64,000 nucleotides of DNA from Christensenella sp. UBA4626 (GTDB lineage Bacteria; Bacillota; Clostridia; Christensenellales; UBA1242), in contig DHNC01000035.1 of assembly GCA_002406115.1 (NCBI GenBank), positions 62,473 through 126,472 on the forward strand, in the 5' to 3' direction. Position 1 is the stretch's first letter; every line of letters begins with the position of its first letter. A program made the translations under genes and the position numbers. The notes under the pieces are model-generated. The model was not told where the DNA came from, did no database searches, and saw only the letters and a list, made by a program, of their open reading frames with translations. Positions 55,534-64,000 of this stretch are shown one piece after another.

Positions 55534-56112
55534 ATGATTACAGCAGGCGATATTAGAAAAGGTGTTATTTTCGATGATGGCACTTCAACCGACCCAAGAA
55601 AACCTAGTTTGTTTTTGGTTGTTGACTTTCAACACGTAAAACCAGGTAAGGGTGCAGCTTTTGTTAGAACAACTATCAAAAATGTTATAACAGGCAAAGT
55701 TTTGGAACGTACTTACAATCCAAGTGAAAAAATCAACGACATTTCTATCGAACGTAGGGAAATGGTTTACCTTTACAAGGAAGGCGATTTGTATTACTTT
55801 ATGGACAATCAAACTTACGACCAAATCCCATTCAACTACGAAAGTGTTAAAGACATTCTCAACTTTGTTGTTGAAAACACAAATTGCAACGTTCAATTTT
55901 ACAATGGAACACCTATCAATGTTGAACCACCTATCTTTGTTGAACTTACAGTTACAAAATGTGACCCAGCAGTTCGTGGTGATACAGTTAAAACAGGCGG
56001 CAAACCAGTAACTCTTGAAACTGGTTACACATTGCAAGTCCCTATGTTTGTCAATGAAGGCGACCGTATCCGTGTTGATACTCGTACTGGCGAATATATG
56101 GAAAGATTGTAA
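55534..56112 (+). CDS. efp: Elongation factor P
   Basis: Rescues ribosomes at polyproline. The tip lysine is K39 in HVKPGKGAAFVR; DPAVRGDT and the C-terminal GDRIRVDTRTGEYMERL are conserved. Domain I has an insertion (STDPRKPSL) before the tip strand, unusual but harmless to the fold. Length 192. EF-P before spoIIIA is the same arrangement as in B. subtilis. Confidence 0.95.
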   Translation: MITAGDIRKGVIFDDGTSTDPRKPSLFLVVDFQHVKPGKGAAFVRTTIKNVITGKVLERTYNPSEKINDISIERREMVYLYKEGDLYYFMDNQTYDQIPFNYESVKDILNFVVENTNCNVQFYNGTPINVEPPIFVELTVTKCDPAVRGDTVKTGGKPVTLETGYTLQVPMFVNEGDRIRVDTRTGEYMERL

Positions 56113-56148
56113 AATCAATTTAAAAATTTAATCTTAATTAGTCGAAAA

Positions 56149-56179
56149 AGTGATACCTTTGTGGTATTGCTTTTTTTTT
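56149..56179 (+). terminator. Terminator of efp
   Basis: AGTGATACC/GGTATTGCT (9 bp, two wobble pairs) with a TTTGT loop and T-tract. Confidence 0.8.
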
Positions 56180-56214
56180 GTTATTAAATCGGTCGGATTT
56201 TAATATTTTTCTTT

Positions 56215-57120
56215 ATGTTAAAAAACTATTTGGATTGTGAAACATATTTACTCATAACAAAATATTTCAGTTTTGCGGATATAACAGAAATCCGCATGAG
56301 ATTAAATCAAAAATTGATAGTATGCGTTAAAAATAAAAAGTTTTATCTTAAAAATCAAGACCAGCAATTTGTGATTGTAACAAAGGCAATGTTGGACAAC
56401 TTTATGCGAAGAATAAGCGAAAACTCGCTTTATGCCTACAACGAAAGTTTAATTCAAGGCTACATAAGTTTGCCAAAGGGCATCCGTGTTGGCGTTTGTG
56501 GCAATTATGTTTTTGATGAAGATAAACTTGTGACCGTCAAAGATTTCCAGTCGGTAAATATCCGTATTCCGCATCAGGTTAAAAATTGCAGCCTTAATGC
56601 TTATCAATATTTGGTGGATGGCGACAACGTTGAAAATTGCTTGATTGTTTCACCTCCGGGTGCGGGCAAAACAACATTTTTGCGTGATTTTGTATTCCAA
56701 CTTTGCGAGCACAATATTTCCAAAAACATATTGATTGTCGACGAAAGAAATGAAATTTGCTCTTGCGTTGATGGTGTGCCGGCTTTGTCCCTTGGCGGTT
56801 TTTGCGATATTATTGCCAATTGCAACAAGCATATTGCCTTTAAAAATGGCATACGAAGCATGAGCCCGAATATTATTGTGACAGACGAATTGGATTTGGA
56901 AAAAGACCTAGATATCATAAAAGAGGCTTTGAATAGCGGCATAAAACTGATTGCCACAATCCACGCAAAAGATATGAACGAATTGAGGCGAAAACCCAGT
57001 TTTGAGAGTGTGTTGGACGAAAAATATTTTTCAAGATATGTTGTCCTTGGCACAAGCGAAGGCCCTGGGACATTAAATGCCATATTCAATGACAAATTAA
57101 ATTGCCTTTATTGCAGGTGA
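56215..57120 (+). CDS. spoIIIAA: Stage III sporulation protein AA (ATPase)
   Basis: Secretion-type ATPase of the mother cell-forespore channel. Walker A SPPGAGKTTFLRD is near residue 146, Walker B-like NILIVDERNEI and the LIATIHAKDMNEL box follow. The start ITEIRMRLNQKLIVCV fits the family. Length 301. No Shine-Dalgarno precedes the ATG. The gene is expected to be sigma-E dependent, but I could not find a convincing sigma-E promoter. It ends in TGA. Confidence 0.93.
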   Translation: MLKNYLDCETYLLITKYFSFADITEIRMRLNQKLIVCVKNKKFYLKNQDQQFVIVTKAMLDNFMRRISENSLYAYNESLIQGYISLPKGIRVGVCGNYVFDEDKLVTVKDFQSVNIRIPHQVKNCSLNAYQYLVDGDNVENCLIVSPPGAGKTTFLRDFVFQLCEHNISKNILIVDERNEICSCVDGVPALSLGGFCDIIANCNKHIAFKNGIRSMSPNIIVTDELDLEKDLDIIKEALNSGIKLIATIHAKDMNELRRKPSFESVLDEKYFSRYVVLGTSEGPGTLNAIFNDKLNCLYCR

Positions 57121-57122
57121 AT

Positions 57123-57596
57123 ATGAAAATCTTTTTGATAATAACCCTTATTGTTGTGATTATGCTGATCGCCGTTTCGGTCAGCGAACAATATAAGGAT
57201 AGGTACGATTTTTACTTTAATTTAAAACTCTTCCTTACACAATTAAAATTAAACATTTCGTTTAGGGCGGATAAACTGGACAAATTTTTGCAACAAATCA
57301 AACCAAAAAAGAATTTCAAAATTTTCATTGCTGCTTATCAGGAATATTTAAAAACAACCAAATTGGATTTGTCTCAACTGAAAATTTTGGATGAGGACGA
57401 AAGGCAAGAGTTGCACGATATTGTCACAAACATAGGCAAGATGGACAAAACAAACGAGGTTAAACAAATAGAGGGATTTGTTTTAAGCATTGAGGAAAAG
57501 CAAAATCAAGCATTGCAAGCCAAAACAAAATTATGCCCGATGATAATCAAATTGTCCTTGTTGTTCGCCTTGGCTGTGGCAATTGTGTTGTGCTAA
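57123..57596 (+). CDS. spoIIIAB: Stage III sporulation protein AB
   Basis: A 157-residue protein with N- and C-terminal membrane helices (IFLIITLIVVIMLIAV and LSLLFALAVAIVLC) and a helical middle, similar to GspF-like secretion components. The ATG at 57123 follows the spoIIIAA stop by 2 bp; GCAGGTGAA is the ribosome site. Confidence 0.85.
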   Translation: MKIFLIITLIVVIMLIAVSVSEQYKDRYDFYFNLKLFLTQLKLNISFRADKLDKFLQQIKPKKNFKIFIAAYQEYLKTTKLDLSQLKILDEDERQELHDIVTNIGKMDKTNEVKQIEGFVLSIEEKQNQALQAKTKLCPMIIKLSLLFALAVAIVLC

Positions 57597-57636
57597 ACGG
57601 CTGGAAAATATGTTTAAATAACAAAAGCGAGGGATT

Positions 57637-57825
57637 ATGGAAATTATTTTTAAATTGGCTGGCATTGGCTTGATTACTTCCATCGTAAATCAAATTTTGA
57701 AGTATTGCGGAAAGGAAGAAATCGCCTCAATCACCACTTTGGCGGGTTTGATTATGAGCCTGCTTGTCGTGGTCAATTTGGTGCAGCAACTGTTCGACAC
57801 TGTCAAAACTTTATTTGTGATATAG
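57637..57825 (+). CDS. spoIIIAC: Stage III sporulation protein AC
   Basis: A 62-residue membrane protein with two helices: IFKLAGIGLITSIVNQILKYCGKEEIASITTLAGLIMSLLVVV. This is the conserved SpoIIIAC pattern. Ribosome site GCGAGGGA. Confidence 0.9.
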   Translation: MEIIFKLAGIGLITSIVNQILKYCGKEEIASITTLAGLIMSLLVVVNLVQQLFDTVKTLFVI

Positions 57826-57832
57826 GTTAAAT

Positions 57833-58219
57833 ATGACACTGCTTTTAAAGATTGTTGCGGTGGCGTTTGTGACCATTTTGGCAAACATCTTGATCAAACA
57901 AACAAAGCCGGAAATAGCCTTGATTATTTCAATTGTGGGCGGGCTTTTAATCATAATAATGACCATTGATAGTTTCAAACAAGTGCTATCAAATTTTTTG
58001 CATATATTTCAATCCACCGGCATCAACAACAATCTTTTGACACCTTTGTTTAAGATAATTGCCATCGGATATATTGCCGAATTTGCTGCAAACATTTGTC
58101 AAGACGCTGGGGCAGCAAGCATTGCAGACAAAATCCTATTTTCTGCAAAACTTGTCATCTTGCTGGTTGCCTTGCCAATCATTACAACCGTTATTGACAT
58201 GGTGGTGGGGTTGTTATGA
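57833..58219 (+). CDS. spoIIIAD: Stage III sporulation protein AD
   Basis: A 128-residue membrane protein related to SpoIIIAC: ILIKQTKPEIALIISIVGGLLIIIM, then YIAEFAANICQDAGAASIADKILFSAKLVILLVALPI. It overlaps spoIIIAE by four bases. Confidence 0.92.
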   Translation: MTLLLKIVAVAFVTILANILIKQTKPEIALIISIVGGLLIIIMTIDSFKQVLSNFLHIFQSTGINNNLLTPLFKIIAIGYIAEFAANICQDAGAASIADKILFSAKLVILLVALPIITTVIDMVVGLL

Positions 58220-59454
58220 GATATACAAGGGCAAAACATTTCAAAAAACGGCAGGATAAAGGACTATGTATAACCATCCTTTCAATGGTGGCAATAATCC
58301 TTTGTTGTGCGTTGATTATGCCTCAAAAGGCGTTTTGTGCGGATAGTTCGCTAACAACTATAAGCGAAGAACTTAACAATTCGGTTGTAAAGGAACTCGA
58401 CCAGATAGATTTTAAGCCTTTCAACGACGCAATTGGCGAACTGCAAGACACAAATTCCAACATCTTTTCACTATCCAACGTGAAAGCGACGGTTTATAGC
58501 ATAATTAGCGGCGAAAATGCAGTCAATTATTCTTCAATGCTCACCAGTTTGATAGGTTTGATTGGCGGTTCGCTGGTAAAATTTCTGCCGCTGCTTTCGG
58601 CAATTGTCGCAATCGGTGTTATCGGCAATATGCTGAGCGGATTTAAAAGCAAATTTAATGAAAAATCCAGTTCAAACCTCATTCAATTAGTGTGTTTTAT
58701 GGCAGTTTGCGTGCTGATAATTGCCATGGTTAAAAATGTGATTGCCGGGGCAACTGGGGCGGTGACAAATATGTCCTCGCAAATGAATGCAATTTTTCCA
58801 ATCCTGCTTACACTTATGATTGGTTTGGGTGCAAACGCAACTGCTTCCGTGTTTCAACCTGTCGTGGCGATAATGTCAACATACATAGCGGATTTTTTCA
58901 CCTTTTTTATCCTGCCGCTCTTTATGCTAAGTTTTGTCTTTTCAATCATCGGAAACCTGACAGATAGCATCAAACTTGACAAATTCAACGCCTTTATATC
59001 TAGTTTTTTCAAATGGAGCGTCGGGCTGATTTTTACAATATTTTTTGCTGTTTTTGCTTTGCAAGGCATTTCTGCCGGCAAATTTGATAGTTTAAGCATC
59101 CGCACAACAAAATACACAATCAAAAGTTATGTTCCAGTTATGGGTGGCTATCTTGCTGACGGCATGGATTTGATTTTAGCAAGCACAGTTTTAATCAAAA
59201 ACGCAGTGGGCTTTGTTGGTATCTTGATTGTGATAACCACAATAATTTCTCCACTTATTCAAATTGCCTTATTTAGTCTTATGTTAAAACTTGTTGCGGC
59301 AATCTTGCAAACAATGGGGGAAAAGAAAACCTCAAATTTCCTAACTTCAATTTCAAAGTCGATAACCATGCTGTCATCCGCAATAATAGCGGTCGGTTTT
59401 ATGTATTTGTTGTCGGTCGGACTTGTTATGACAAGCGCAAATGTGGTGGTGTAA
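58216..59454 (+). CDS. spoIIIAE: Stage III sporulation protein AE
   Basis: A 412-residue multi-span membrane protein with a signal-like N-terminus, VKATVYSIISGE and LGANATASVFQPVVAIMSTYIADF. The conserved YTIKSYVPVMGGYLADGMDLILASTVLIKNAVG motif is present. It is the largest membrane part of the channel. Confidence 0.93.
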   Translation: MRYTRAKHFKKRQDKGLCITILSMVAIILCCALIMPQKAFCADSSLTTISEELNNSVVKELDQIDFKPFNDAIGELQDTNSNIFSLSNVKATVYSIISGENAVNYSSMLTSLIGLIGGSLVKFLPLLSAIVAIGVIGNMLSGFKSKFNEKSSSNLIQLVCFMAVCVLIIAMVKNVIAGATGAVTNMSSQMNAIFPILLTLMIGLGANATASVFQPVVAIMSTYIADFFTFFILPLFMLSFVFSIIGNLTDSIKLDKFNAFISSFFKWSVGLIFTIFFAVFALQGISAGKFDSLSIRTTKYTIKSYVPVMGGYLADGMDLILASTVLIKNAVGFVGILIVITTIISPLIQIALFSLMLKLVAAILQTMGEKKTSNFLTSISKSITMLSSAIIAVGFMYLLSVGLVMTSANVVV

Positions 59455-59455
59455 A

Positions 59456-59929
59456 ATGAAAGCATATGTGATAAGTATTTTGGGCATTACAATGTGCGGC
59501 GTTTTGATTGAAATCATTTTGCCGTCAGGCAGCACAAGCAAATATGTCAAAAGCATTTATGCTGTGTTTGTCATTGCTGTGATATTAAATCCTGTAATTC
59601 AATTCTTTGCCAAAAACAAAGGCATGGATATAAAATATAACGACATAGAAATCAGCAACAAATTGATTGATTATATCAACACACAAAAGGTTGAATCCGT
59701 AAAATCCAGCATCATTTTGGAGTTGAATCAGCAAGGAGCAGAGAATGTCGACATAATATTAAATTTTGAGCAACAAAACAACCAAATAATCTATAAATCG
59801 TGCATTGTCGACTTGAAAAACTTAACATATACACCTTCGGACAAGCATATTAGTAAATATGAGTTGATAATTGATGTGATAAAACAACATACAAATTTAA
59901 CTGACGAGGTGATAATTTTCAATGAGTGA
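59456..59929 (+). CDS. spoIIIAF: Stage III sporulation protein AF
   Basis: A 157-residue protein: two N-terminal membrane helices (YVISILGITMCGVLIEIILPSG and AVFVIAVILNPVIQFF) and a soluble domain. It starts 1 bp after spoIIIAE and overlaps spoIIIAG by 8 bp. Confidence 0.87.
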   Translation: MKAYVISILGITMCGVLIEIILPSGSTSKYVKSIYAVFVIAVILNPVIQFFAKNKGMDIKYNDIEISNKLIDYINTQKVESVKSSIILELNQQGAENVDIILNFEQQNNQIIYKSCIVDLKNLTYTPSDKHISKYELIIDVIKQHTNLTDEVIIFNE

Positions 59930-60377
59930 CAACGAAAAAAAATTCAAATTTAAATGGTTTGAAAAACTTAAAAATGTTAAGCACATTGAAATATATGTCT
60001 GCGTGTTGTTTGTTGTTGTTTTGATGCTGATATTCCTTTCGACATCACAAAGTTCAACTTCAAAATCCAAAAGTCAACAAACCACAAACAATCAATCTAC
60101 CATAACCGGCTATATAAGCCAACTGGAAGATGATTTGGAAGAGGTTTTGTCCAACATCGGCGGGGTGTCTGATGTTAAGGTGTTGATTAGTTTGGATACG
60201 AAGCAATTTAGTGTTGACAAAAACGAAATCAGCATGGACACGTTCCCACCAATTAAAGGTATCATTATTACAGCCAAAGGGTTAAATGACACTGCAAGGC
60301 GACTCAAAGTGCTGCGTGCTGTTGAGGCAGTAATTGAAGTTACAAATGGTAACATAGAAATTTTATCAAGTGAATAG
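59922..60377 (+). CDS. spoIIIAG: Stage III sporulation protein AG
   Basis: A 151-residue protein with one membrane helix (IYVCVLFVVVLMLIFL) and a ring-building domain (ISQLEDDLEEVLSNIGGVSDVKVLISL, and a YscJ/FliF-like ITAKGLNDTARRLKVLRAVEAVI). Family members form a large multimeric ring in the intermembrane space. It is somewhat short, with a Ser/Gln-rich linker. Confidence 0.9.
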   Translation: MSDNEKKFKFKWFEKLKNVKHIEIYVCVLFVVVLMLIFLSTSQSSTSKSKSQQTTNNQSTITGYISQLEDDLEEVLSNIGGVSDVKVLISLDTKQFSVDKNEISMDTFPPIKGIIITAKGLNDTARRLKVLRAVEAVIEVTNGNIEILSSE

Positions 60378-60385
60378 GAGGATTT

Positions 60386-60871
60386 ATGAAAAAAGCGTTA
60401 ACGAAAAAGAAAAAAATCATTATATTGTCAGTTATGGTTGCTTTGTTGCTTGTTACAGGTTATGTAAATGTGGCTTTGAACAGTTCTTTGTCCGGCAAGA
60501 GCCAAACAACAAGCACAACCAGTGCAAACTTTTATGCAACATATCGCACAGAAAGAGAGGCAACAAGAACACAAGAAATCCAATTTTATGACTCAATTTT
60601 GACAAGTGCAACATCAAGTGAATCCGCTAAAAAAGAAGCAGAAGCAAACAAATTGCAACTCATCGACCAAATGGAAAAAGAAATGGTCGCAGAAGGCATC
60701 ATTCGTGGCAAAGGTTTTAGCGATGCAGTGATTTCATCATCAAATTCTAACATCAATGTGTTTGTTCAGGCGGCTGAACTCACAAAGGCAGAAGTTGCGC
60801 AAATTGCAAGCGTTGTAACCAGACAATTGGGCTGCGAACTTGACAAAGTTATCATTATACCGTCTGTATAA
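60386..60871 (+). CDS. spoIIIAH: Stage III sporulation protein AH
   Basis: A 161-residue protein with one N-terminal membrane helix (IIILSVMVALLLVTGYVNVAL) and a YscJ-like C-terminal domain. ATYRTEREATRTQEIQFYDSIL is a family mark. In B. subtilis it binds SpoIIQ across the septum. Ribosome site GGAGG. No spoIIQ or spoIIGA is in the window. Confidence 0.9.
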   Translation: MKKALTKKKKIIILSVMVALLLVTGYVNVALNSSLSGKSQTTSTTSANFYATYRTEREATRTQEIQFYDSILTSATSSESAKKEAEANKLQLIDQMEKEMVAEGIIRGKGFSDAVISSSNSNINVFVQAAELTKAEVAQIASVVTRQLGCELDKVIIIPSV

Positions 60872-60928
60872 TTGAGCAAAACGACCTGCGGCAAAATCAC
60901 CAAAACAAAAATATGTTTTTTAAAATGT

Positions 60929-60958
60929 TTGCTAATTATTTGCCATATGTGTTATACT
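60929..60958 (+). promoter_or_regulatory. Promoter of asp23-nusB-xseAB
   Basis: TTGCTA (60929-60934), 18 bp, TATACT (60953-60958) preceded by TGT. It separates the vegetative genes from the sporulation cluster. Confidence 0.65.
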
Positions 60959-60974
60959 AATCACAGAGGTTTTT

Positions 60975-61331
60975 ATGGCACAAATTAAAAATATTAACGG
61001 TGAAAACGAAACATTGATAAACAAAAATATGGTTGTTTCAATCATCAGCCTTGCAACAAAAGAAATTGATGGCGTCATTGATCTTTATCAGCCAAAACGC
61101 TTTTTCTTCAAAAAGATTTTCGATTCCAACATCGGCAGGGGCGTAAGGGTTAAATATACAAAATTTGGCGTTGTTATTGATATCTATGTGGTGGTTGACA
61201 CTGACGTTGAAGTGGGCGACATTGTTTATCGCATACAACAAAACGTTAAAAACAGCATAAATTCATTGCTGCCATTAAAGATTGTGTCAATAAATGTCCA
61301 CATTATGGATGCTGAAAAAAATTCTCTCTAA
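60975..61331 (+). CDS. Asp23/Gls24 family envelope stress protein (YqhY-like)
   Basis: A 118-residue Asp23 domain: VVSIISLATKEIDGVIDL, then VKYTKFGVVIDIYVVVDTDVEVGDIVYRIQQNVKNSI. The B. subtilis homologue YqhY also precedes nusB and affects acetyl-CoA carboxylase. A weak CTCTCT/AGAGAG terminator (61324-61346) overlaps the stop. Confidence 0.88.
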   Translation: MAQIKNINGENETLINKNMVVSIISLATKEIDGVIDLYQPKRFFFKKIFDSNIGRGVRVKYTKFGVVIDIYVVVDTDVEVGDIVYRIQQNVKNSINSLLPLKIVSINVHIMDAEKNSL

Positions 61332-61370
61332 ACGAGAGAGTTTTTGTATTTAATTCACATAGGAGATTGT

Positions 61371-61742
61371 ATGAAAAGAACAGAAATGCGTGAACTTGCA
61401 TTTAAAACTATTTATTCAAGATTTTTCAATCCAGACGACGTCGACGTGTTGGAAAACGCTGATGCTGATGCGCTTGATTTCGTGCACAAGATTTTAAACA
61501 ATTTTGCAAGCCATTATCAAGAAATTAACGACAAAATTTCCGCAAAACTCAAAGGATACACCATTGAAAGATTGTTCAAAGTTGACCTTGCTATTTTGGT
61601 TTTGGCTGTCATCGAGTTGGATTATATTAAAGAAACTCCAAAACAAGTTGAAATAAACGAATGTGTTGAATTGGCAAAGAAATATTCAACTGACAAAAGT
61701 CCAAAGTTTATCAATGGCGTTTTGGCAGATTTGTACAACTAA
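61371..61742 (+). CDS. nusB: Transcription antitermination factor NusB
   Basis: A 123-residue all-helical NusB: RTEMRELAFKTIYSRFF, then WTIERL-like YTIERLFKVDLAILVLAVIELDY and EINECVELAKKYSTDKSPKFINGVLADLY. The ATG at 61371 has AGGAGATT upstream. It is followed at once by xseA. Confidence 0.93.
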   Translation: MKRTEMRELAFKTIYSRFFNPDDVDVLENADADALDFVHKILNNFASHYQEINDKISAKLKGYTIERLFKVDLAILVLAVIELDYIKETPKQVEINECVELAKKYSTDKSPKFINGVLADLYN

Positions 61743-61743
61743 C

Positions 61744-62919
61744 ATGAAAGTATTTACAGTATCTCAAATAAATAAACTTATAAAAGACCTTATTGACAAC
61801 GAAATCATTTTGGAGGATGTTACAGTCACCGGTGAGTTGTCAAGTTTTTCTATTACAAGAGGTATTGCTTATTTCACCTTAAAAGATAACGAAAATATGC
61901 TTTCTTGCTTGCAATTTGGGGCAAAACAGGATTATAAAATAGGCGATATGGTAGAATGCCGAGGGAATATAAAATACTATCCAAAAGGCGGCAAATTATC
62001 GCTAAATGTTATAAGAATGGAACTTTGCGGTCAGGGTGCACTGTATCAACAATTTATCGAATTGAAAGAGAAATTGAGCAAAGAAGGGTTGTTTGATGAA
62101 ACTCATAAAATCCCTTTGCCGAGATTTGTCAATTCGATAGGCGTGGTTACAAGTGCAACAGGCGCAGTGTTGCAGGATATCAAGAATATCACTTCAAGAC
62201 GCAATCCAAACCTTGATATTTATGTCTACGACGCACAGGTTCAAGGCAAATTTGCCGTAGAGCAAGTTATTCAAGGTATAACTTATTTTGACAATTATTC
62301 GGACGTCGATGTCATAATCGTTGCACGTGGTGGCGGAAGTATTGAAGATTTGGCACCATTTAATGATGAAAAGTTGGCAAGAATAGCATATATTTGTAAC
62401 AAGCCGCTTATAAGTGCGGTGGGGCATGAAACTGATTTTAGTATTCTTGATTTTGTGGCCGATTTGCGTGCACCAACCCCAAGTGCGGCGGCCGAGTTGG
62501 TTACTTATGATAAAAACGATTTGATAAAATTTGTTAAAGACCATTTGCAAAAAATCGAAACAATGGTTGTAAATAAATATCAGACGCTTGAAAATAAAAA
62601 TCAAATGTCGATTGTAAATATCGAAAAGCAGGTAAATTCACTTATAAATGAAGAAATTTTAAACTTAAATGATTTGCTAAATCGTTGCGATGTTGCGATT
62701 GATAAGTTGGTTGATAACACTATATATAGGGTAAATATGTCAATCAATACACTGGATAAACTCAACCCAGCAAAAATTATGGCAAAGGGTTATGCTTATG
62801 TAAGTAAGGATGACAAGCCGCTTGACGGTGGCAATATTGACGTTGATGATAAAGTTCAAATTGTTACTAATGATGTAAAATTGGATGCTTTAATCACAAA
62901 AAAGGAGAAAATATGTTAG
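61744..62919 (+). CDS. xseA: Exodeoxyribonuclease VII large subunit
   Basis: A 391-residue protein: OB domain (VTGELSSFSITRGIAYFTLKDNENMLSCLQF), catalytic core (VVTSATGAVLQDI, VDVIIVARGGGSIEDLAPFNDE, SAVGHETDFSILDFVADLRAPTPSAAAE), then coiled coil. It is 1 bp after nusB and overlaps xseB by 7 bp. Confidence 0.96.
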   Translation: MKVFTVSQINKLIKDLIDNEIILEDVTVTGELSSFSITRGIAYFTLKDNENMLSCLQFGAKQDYKIGDMVECRGNIKYYPKGGKLSLNVIRMELCGQGALYQQFIELKEKLSKEGLFDETHKIPLPRFVNSIGVVTSATGAVLQDIKNITSRRNPNLDIYVYDAQVQGKFAVEQVIQGITYFDNYSDVDVIIVARGGGSIEDLAPFNDEKLARIAYICNKPLISAVGHETDFSILDFVADLRAPTPSAAAELVTYDKNDLIKFVKDHLQKIETMVVNKYQTLENKNQMSIVNIEKQVNSLINEEILNLNDLLNRCDVAIDKLVDNTIYRVNMSINTLDKLNPAKIMAKGYAYVSKDDKPLDGGNIDVDDKVQIVTNDVKLDALITKKEKIC

Positions 62920-63122
62920 AGCAAAACATAAAGAGATTGGAAGAAATTGCCGATAAACTTGAAAAAGGCACAACTTTGGACGAAAGCCTTAAATTGTATG
63001 AGGAAGGCTGCAAACTTGCAAAATCTTGCTTAAAAGATTTGGAAAAAGCCAAAGGTAAGATTATAATGATAAAGAAAGATTTTAACGAAAAGGAAGAAAA
63101 TGATGGAGAACAAAACAAATAA
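62913..63122 (+). CDS. xseB: Exodeoxyribonuclease VII small subunit
   Basis: A 69-residue protein of two helices: NIKRLEEIADKLEKGTTLDESLKLYEEGCKLAKSCLKDLEKAKGKI, the standard XseB pattern. Ribosome site AAGGAGA. It overlaps xseA and proS. Confidence 0.95.
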   Translation: MLEQNIKRLEEIADKLEKGTTLDESLKLYEEGCKLAKSCLKDLEKAKGKIIMIKKDFNEKEENDGEQNK

Positions 63123-64000
63123 CGATAAACAATTTGTTGGCAACATTGCCGATATTAACGAAAATTTTGCCCAATGGTACACTGATGTTGTTTTAAAAAC
63201 TGACATGGTTGACTACGGCCCAGTTAAAGGTACAATGGTCATTAAACCATATGGTTATGCAGTTTGGGAAAATATTCAAAATTATTATAATAAAGAATTT
63301 AAAAAGCAAGGCGTTAAAAATGCATACTTTCCAATGCTGATTCCTGAAAGCTTTTTGAAAAAAGAAGCGGAACACGTTGAGGGATTTGCACCAGAAGTTG
63401 CTGTTGTTACTTATGCCGGCGGCGAAGATTTGGCGGAAAAACTTATAATCCGTCCAACAAGTGAAACAATTATTTGTGATTGCTATTCAAAATGGATTAA
63501 ATCATATCGTGATTTGCCAGTTAAAATGAACCAATGGTGCAATGTTGTGAGATGGGAAAAGACAACCCGACCATTCCTTCGTACAAGTGAATTTTTGTGG
63601 CAGGAAGGTCATACTGTTTACGCAACTCCGGTAGATGCAGAGCGTGACACTCAAACTATGCTTAAAGTTTATGCGGACGGATTGAAAAATCTTATGGCAA
63701 TCCCAACGCTCACTGGCAGGAAAACTGAAAACGAAAAATTCGCAGGTGCAAAAGCCACTTACGGCATGGAAGCAATTATGCGTGATGGCAAATGTCTTCA
63801 AGCGGGCACCACCCACGATTTGGGGCAAAACTTTGCAAAAGCCAGCGGAATAAAATTCCTGAATTCAAAAGGTGAATGGGAATACGGATATTCTACAAGT
63901 TGGGGTATAAGCACACGTCTTATTGGTGCACTTGTAATGGTGCATGGCGATGAACGTGGCTTGCGTATGCCACCTAATGTTGCGCCAATTCAAACCATAA
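63103..64000 (+). CDS. proS: Prolyl-tRNA synthetase, archaeal/eukaryote-like type, 3' end cut
   Basis: Open to the right edge. The start FVGNIADINENFAQWYTDVVLKTDMVDYGPVKGTMVIKPYG is typical of the ~480-residue ProS type 3, not the ~570-residue bacterial type with an editing insertion. Class II motif 2 is present (RWEKTTRPFLRTSEFLWQEGHT). In B. subtilis the bacterial-type proS sits between rasP and polC; here that position is empty. The start lies within xseB, behind AAGGAAGA. Confidence 0.93.
   Translation, partial: MENKTNNDKQFVGNIADINENFAQWYTDVVLKTDMVDYGPVKGTMVIKPYGYAVWENIQNYYNKEFKKQGVKNAYFPMLIPESFLKKEAEHVEGFAPEVAVVTYAGGEDLAEKLIIRPTSETIICDCYSKWIKSYRDLPVKMNQWCNVVRWEKTTRPFLRTSEFLWQEGHTVYATPVDAERDTQTMLKVYADGLKNLMAIPTLTGRKTENEKFAGAKATYGMEAIMRDGKCLQAGTTHDLGQNFAKASGIKFLNSKGEWEYGYSTSWGISTRLIGALVMVHGDERGLRMPPNVAPIQTI

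Noticed and set aside
55585..56118. 177-residue minus-strand open frame opposite efp
   Set aside because: Antisense shadow with no start signals; efp is intact.

Overview
This window is AT-rich Bacillota chromosome. It looks like an uncultured, spore-forming member of the class Clostridia. The reasons are a complete spoIIIAA-AH cluster beside efp, the gene order of the B. subtilis priA-def-fmt, smc-ftsY-ylxM-ffh, rpsP-rimM-trmD, dprA-topA-trmFO-hslVU, rpsB-tsf-frr-uppS-cdsA and rimP-nusA-infB neighbourhoods, and strong Shine-Dalgarno sites. TGA is used as a stop (rimM, tcdA, spoIIIAA, spoIIIAD), so the code is standard and this is not a Mycoplasma. Almost every gene is on the + strand. No rRNA, tRNA, IS element, phage or CRISPR array is visible.

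Layout. 1-5415: membrane PH-domain protein (cut by the left edge), rpoZ, priA, def, fmt, rlmN. 5575-9330: an unrecognised minus-strand gene, then rpe, rsmE, mtaB and a HIT protein behind a hairpin-rich leader. 9456-10095: a divergent pair, an Xre repressor and a small unknown gene, with shared palindromic operators. 10255-15489: rpsU, pcrA, ligA, a hypothetical. 15700-22200: smc, ftsY, ylxM, ffh, followed by two extra copies of the last ~24 codons of ffh. 22306-32264: rpsP, khpA, rimM, trmD, a phosphatase, a Nudix protein, rbgA, a possible metallopeptidase, rnhB, yraN, a YcxB-like protein, rplS with a structured leader, a second Nudix protein, comM, dprA. 32273-40579: topA, trmFO, hslV, hslU, tcdA, trxA, a cysteine desulfurase and a NifU-like protein lacking two of its three cluster cysteines. 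40834-47494: a small membrane protein, ruvX, DUF1292, rpsB, tsf, frr, uppS, cdsA, rseP. 47577-55446: a PolC-derived protein with only the N-terminal, OB and exonuclease parts, then rimP, nusA, ylxR, ylxQ, infB, rbfA, truB. 55534-64000: efp, spoIIIAA-AH, asp23, nusB, xseA, xseB and proS, cut by the right edge.

Most genes serve translation, RNA modification, replication and repair, protein export and the cell envelope. Several genes usual at these positions in B. subtilis are not here: coaBC, rsmB, prpC-prkC-rsgA, pyrH, dxr, full polC, xerC and codY. They may be elsewhere in the genome.

The most unusual signals are the polymerase-less, PHP-less PolC derivative at 47577, the repeated ffh 3' ends at 21984-22193, the Xre switch at 9789-10095, the cysteine-depleted NifU-like protein at 39959, the alternative hairpins over the HIT ribosome-binding site at 8865-8994, and a recurring layout in which a promoter -35 box lies inside the terminator of the upstream gene. 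All functional statements are read from the sequence by eye; no database search was run.
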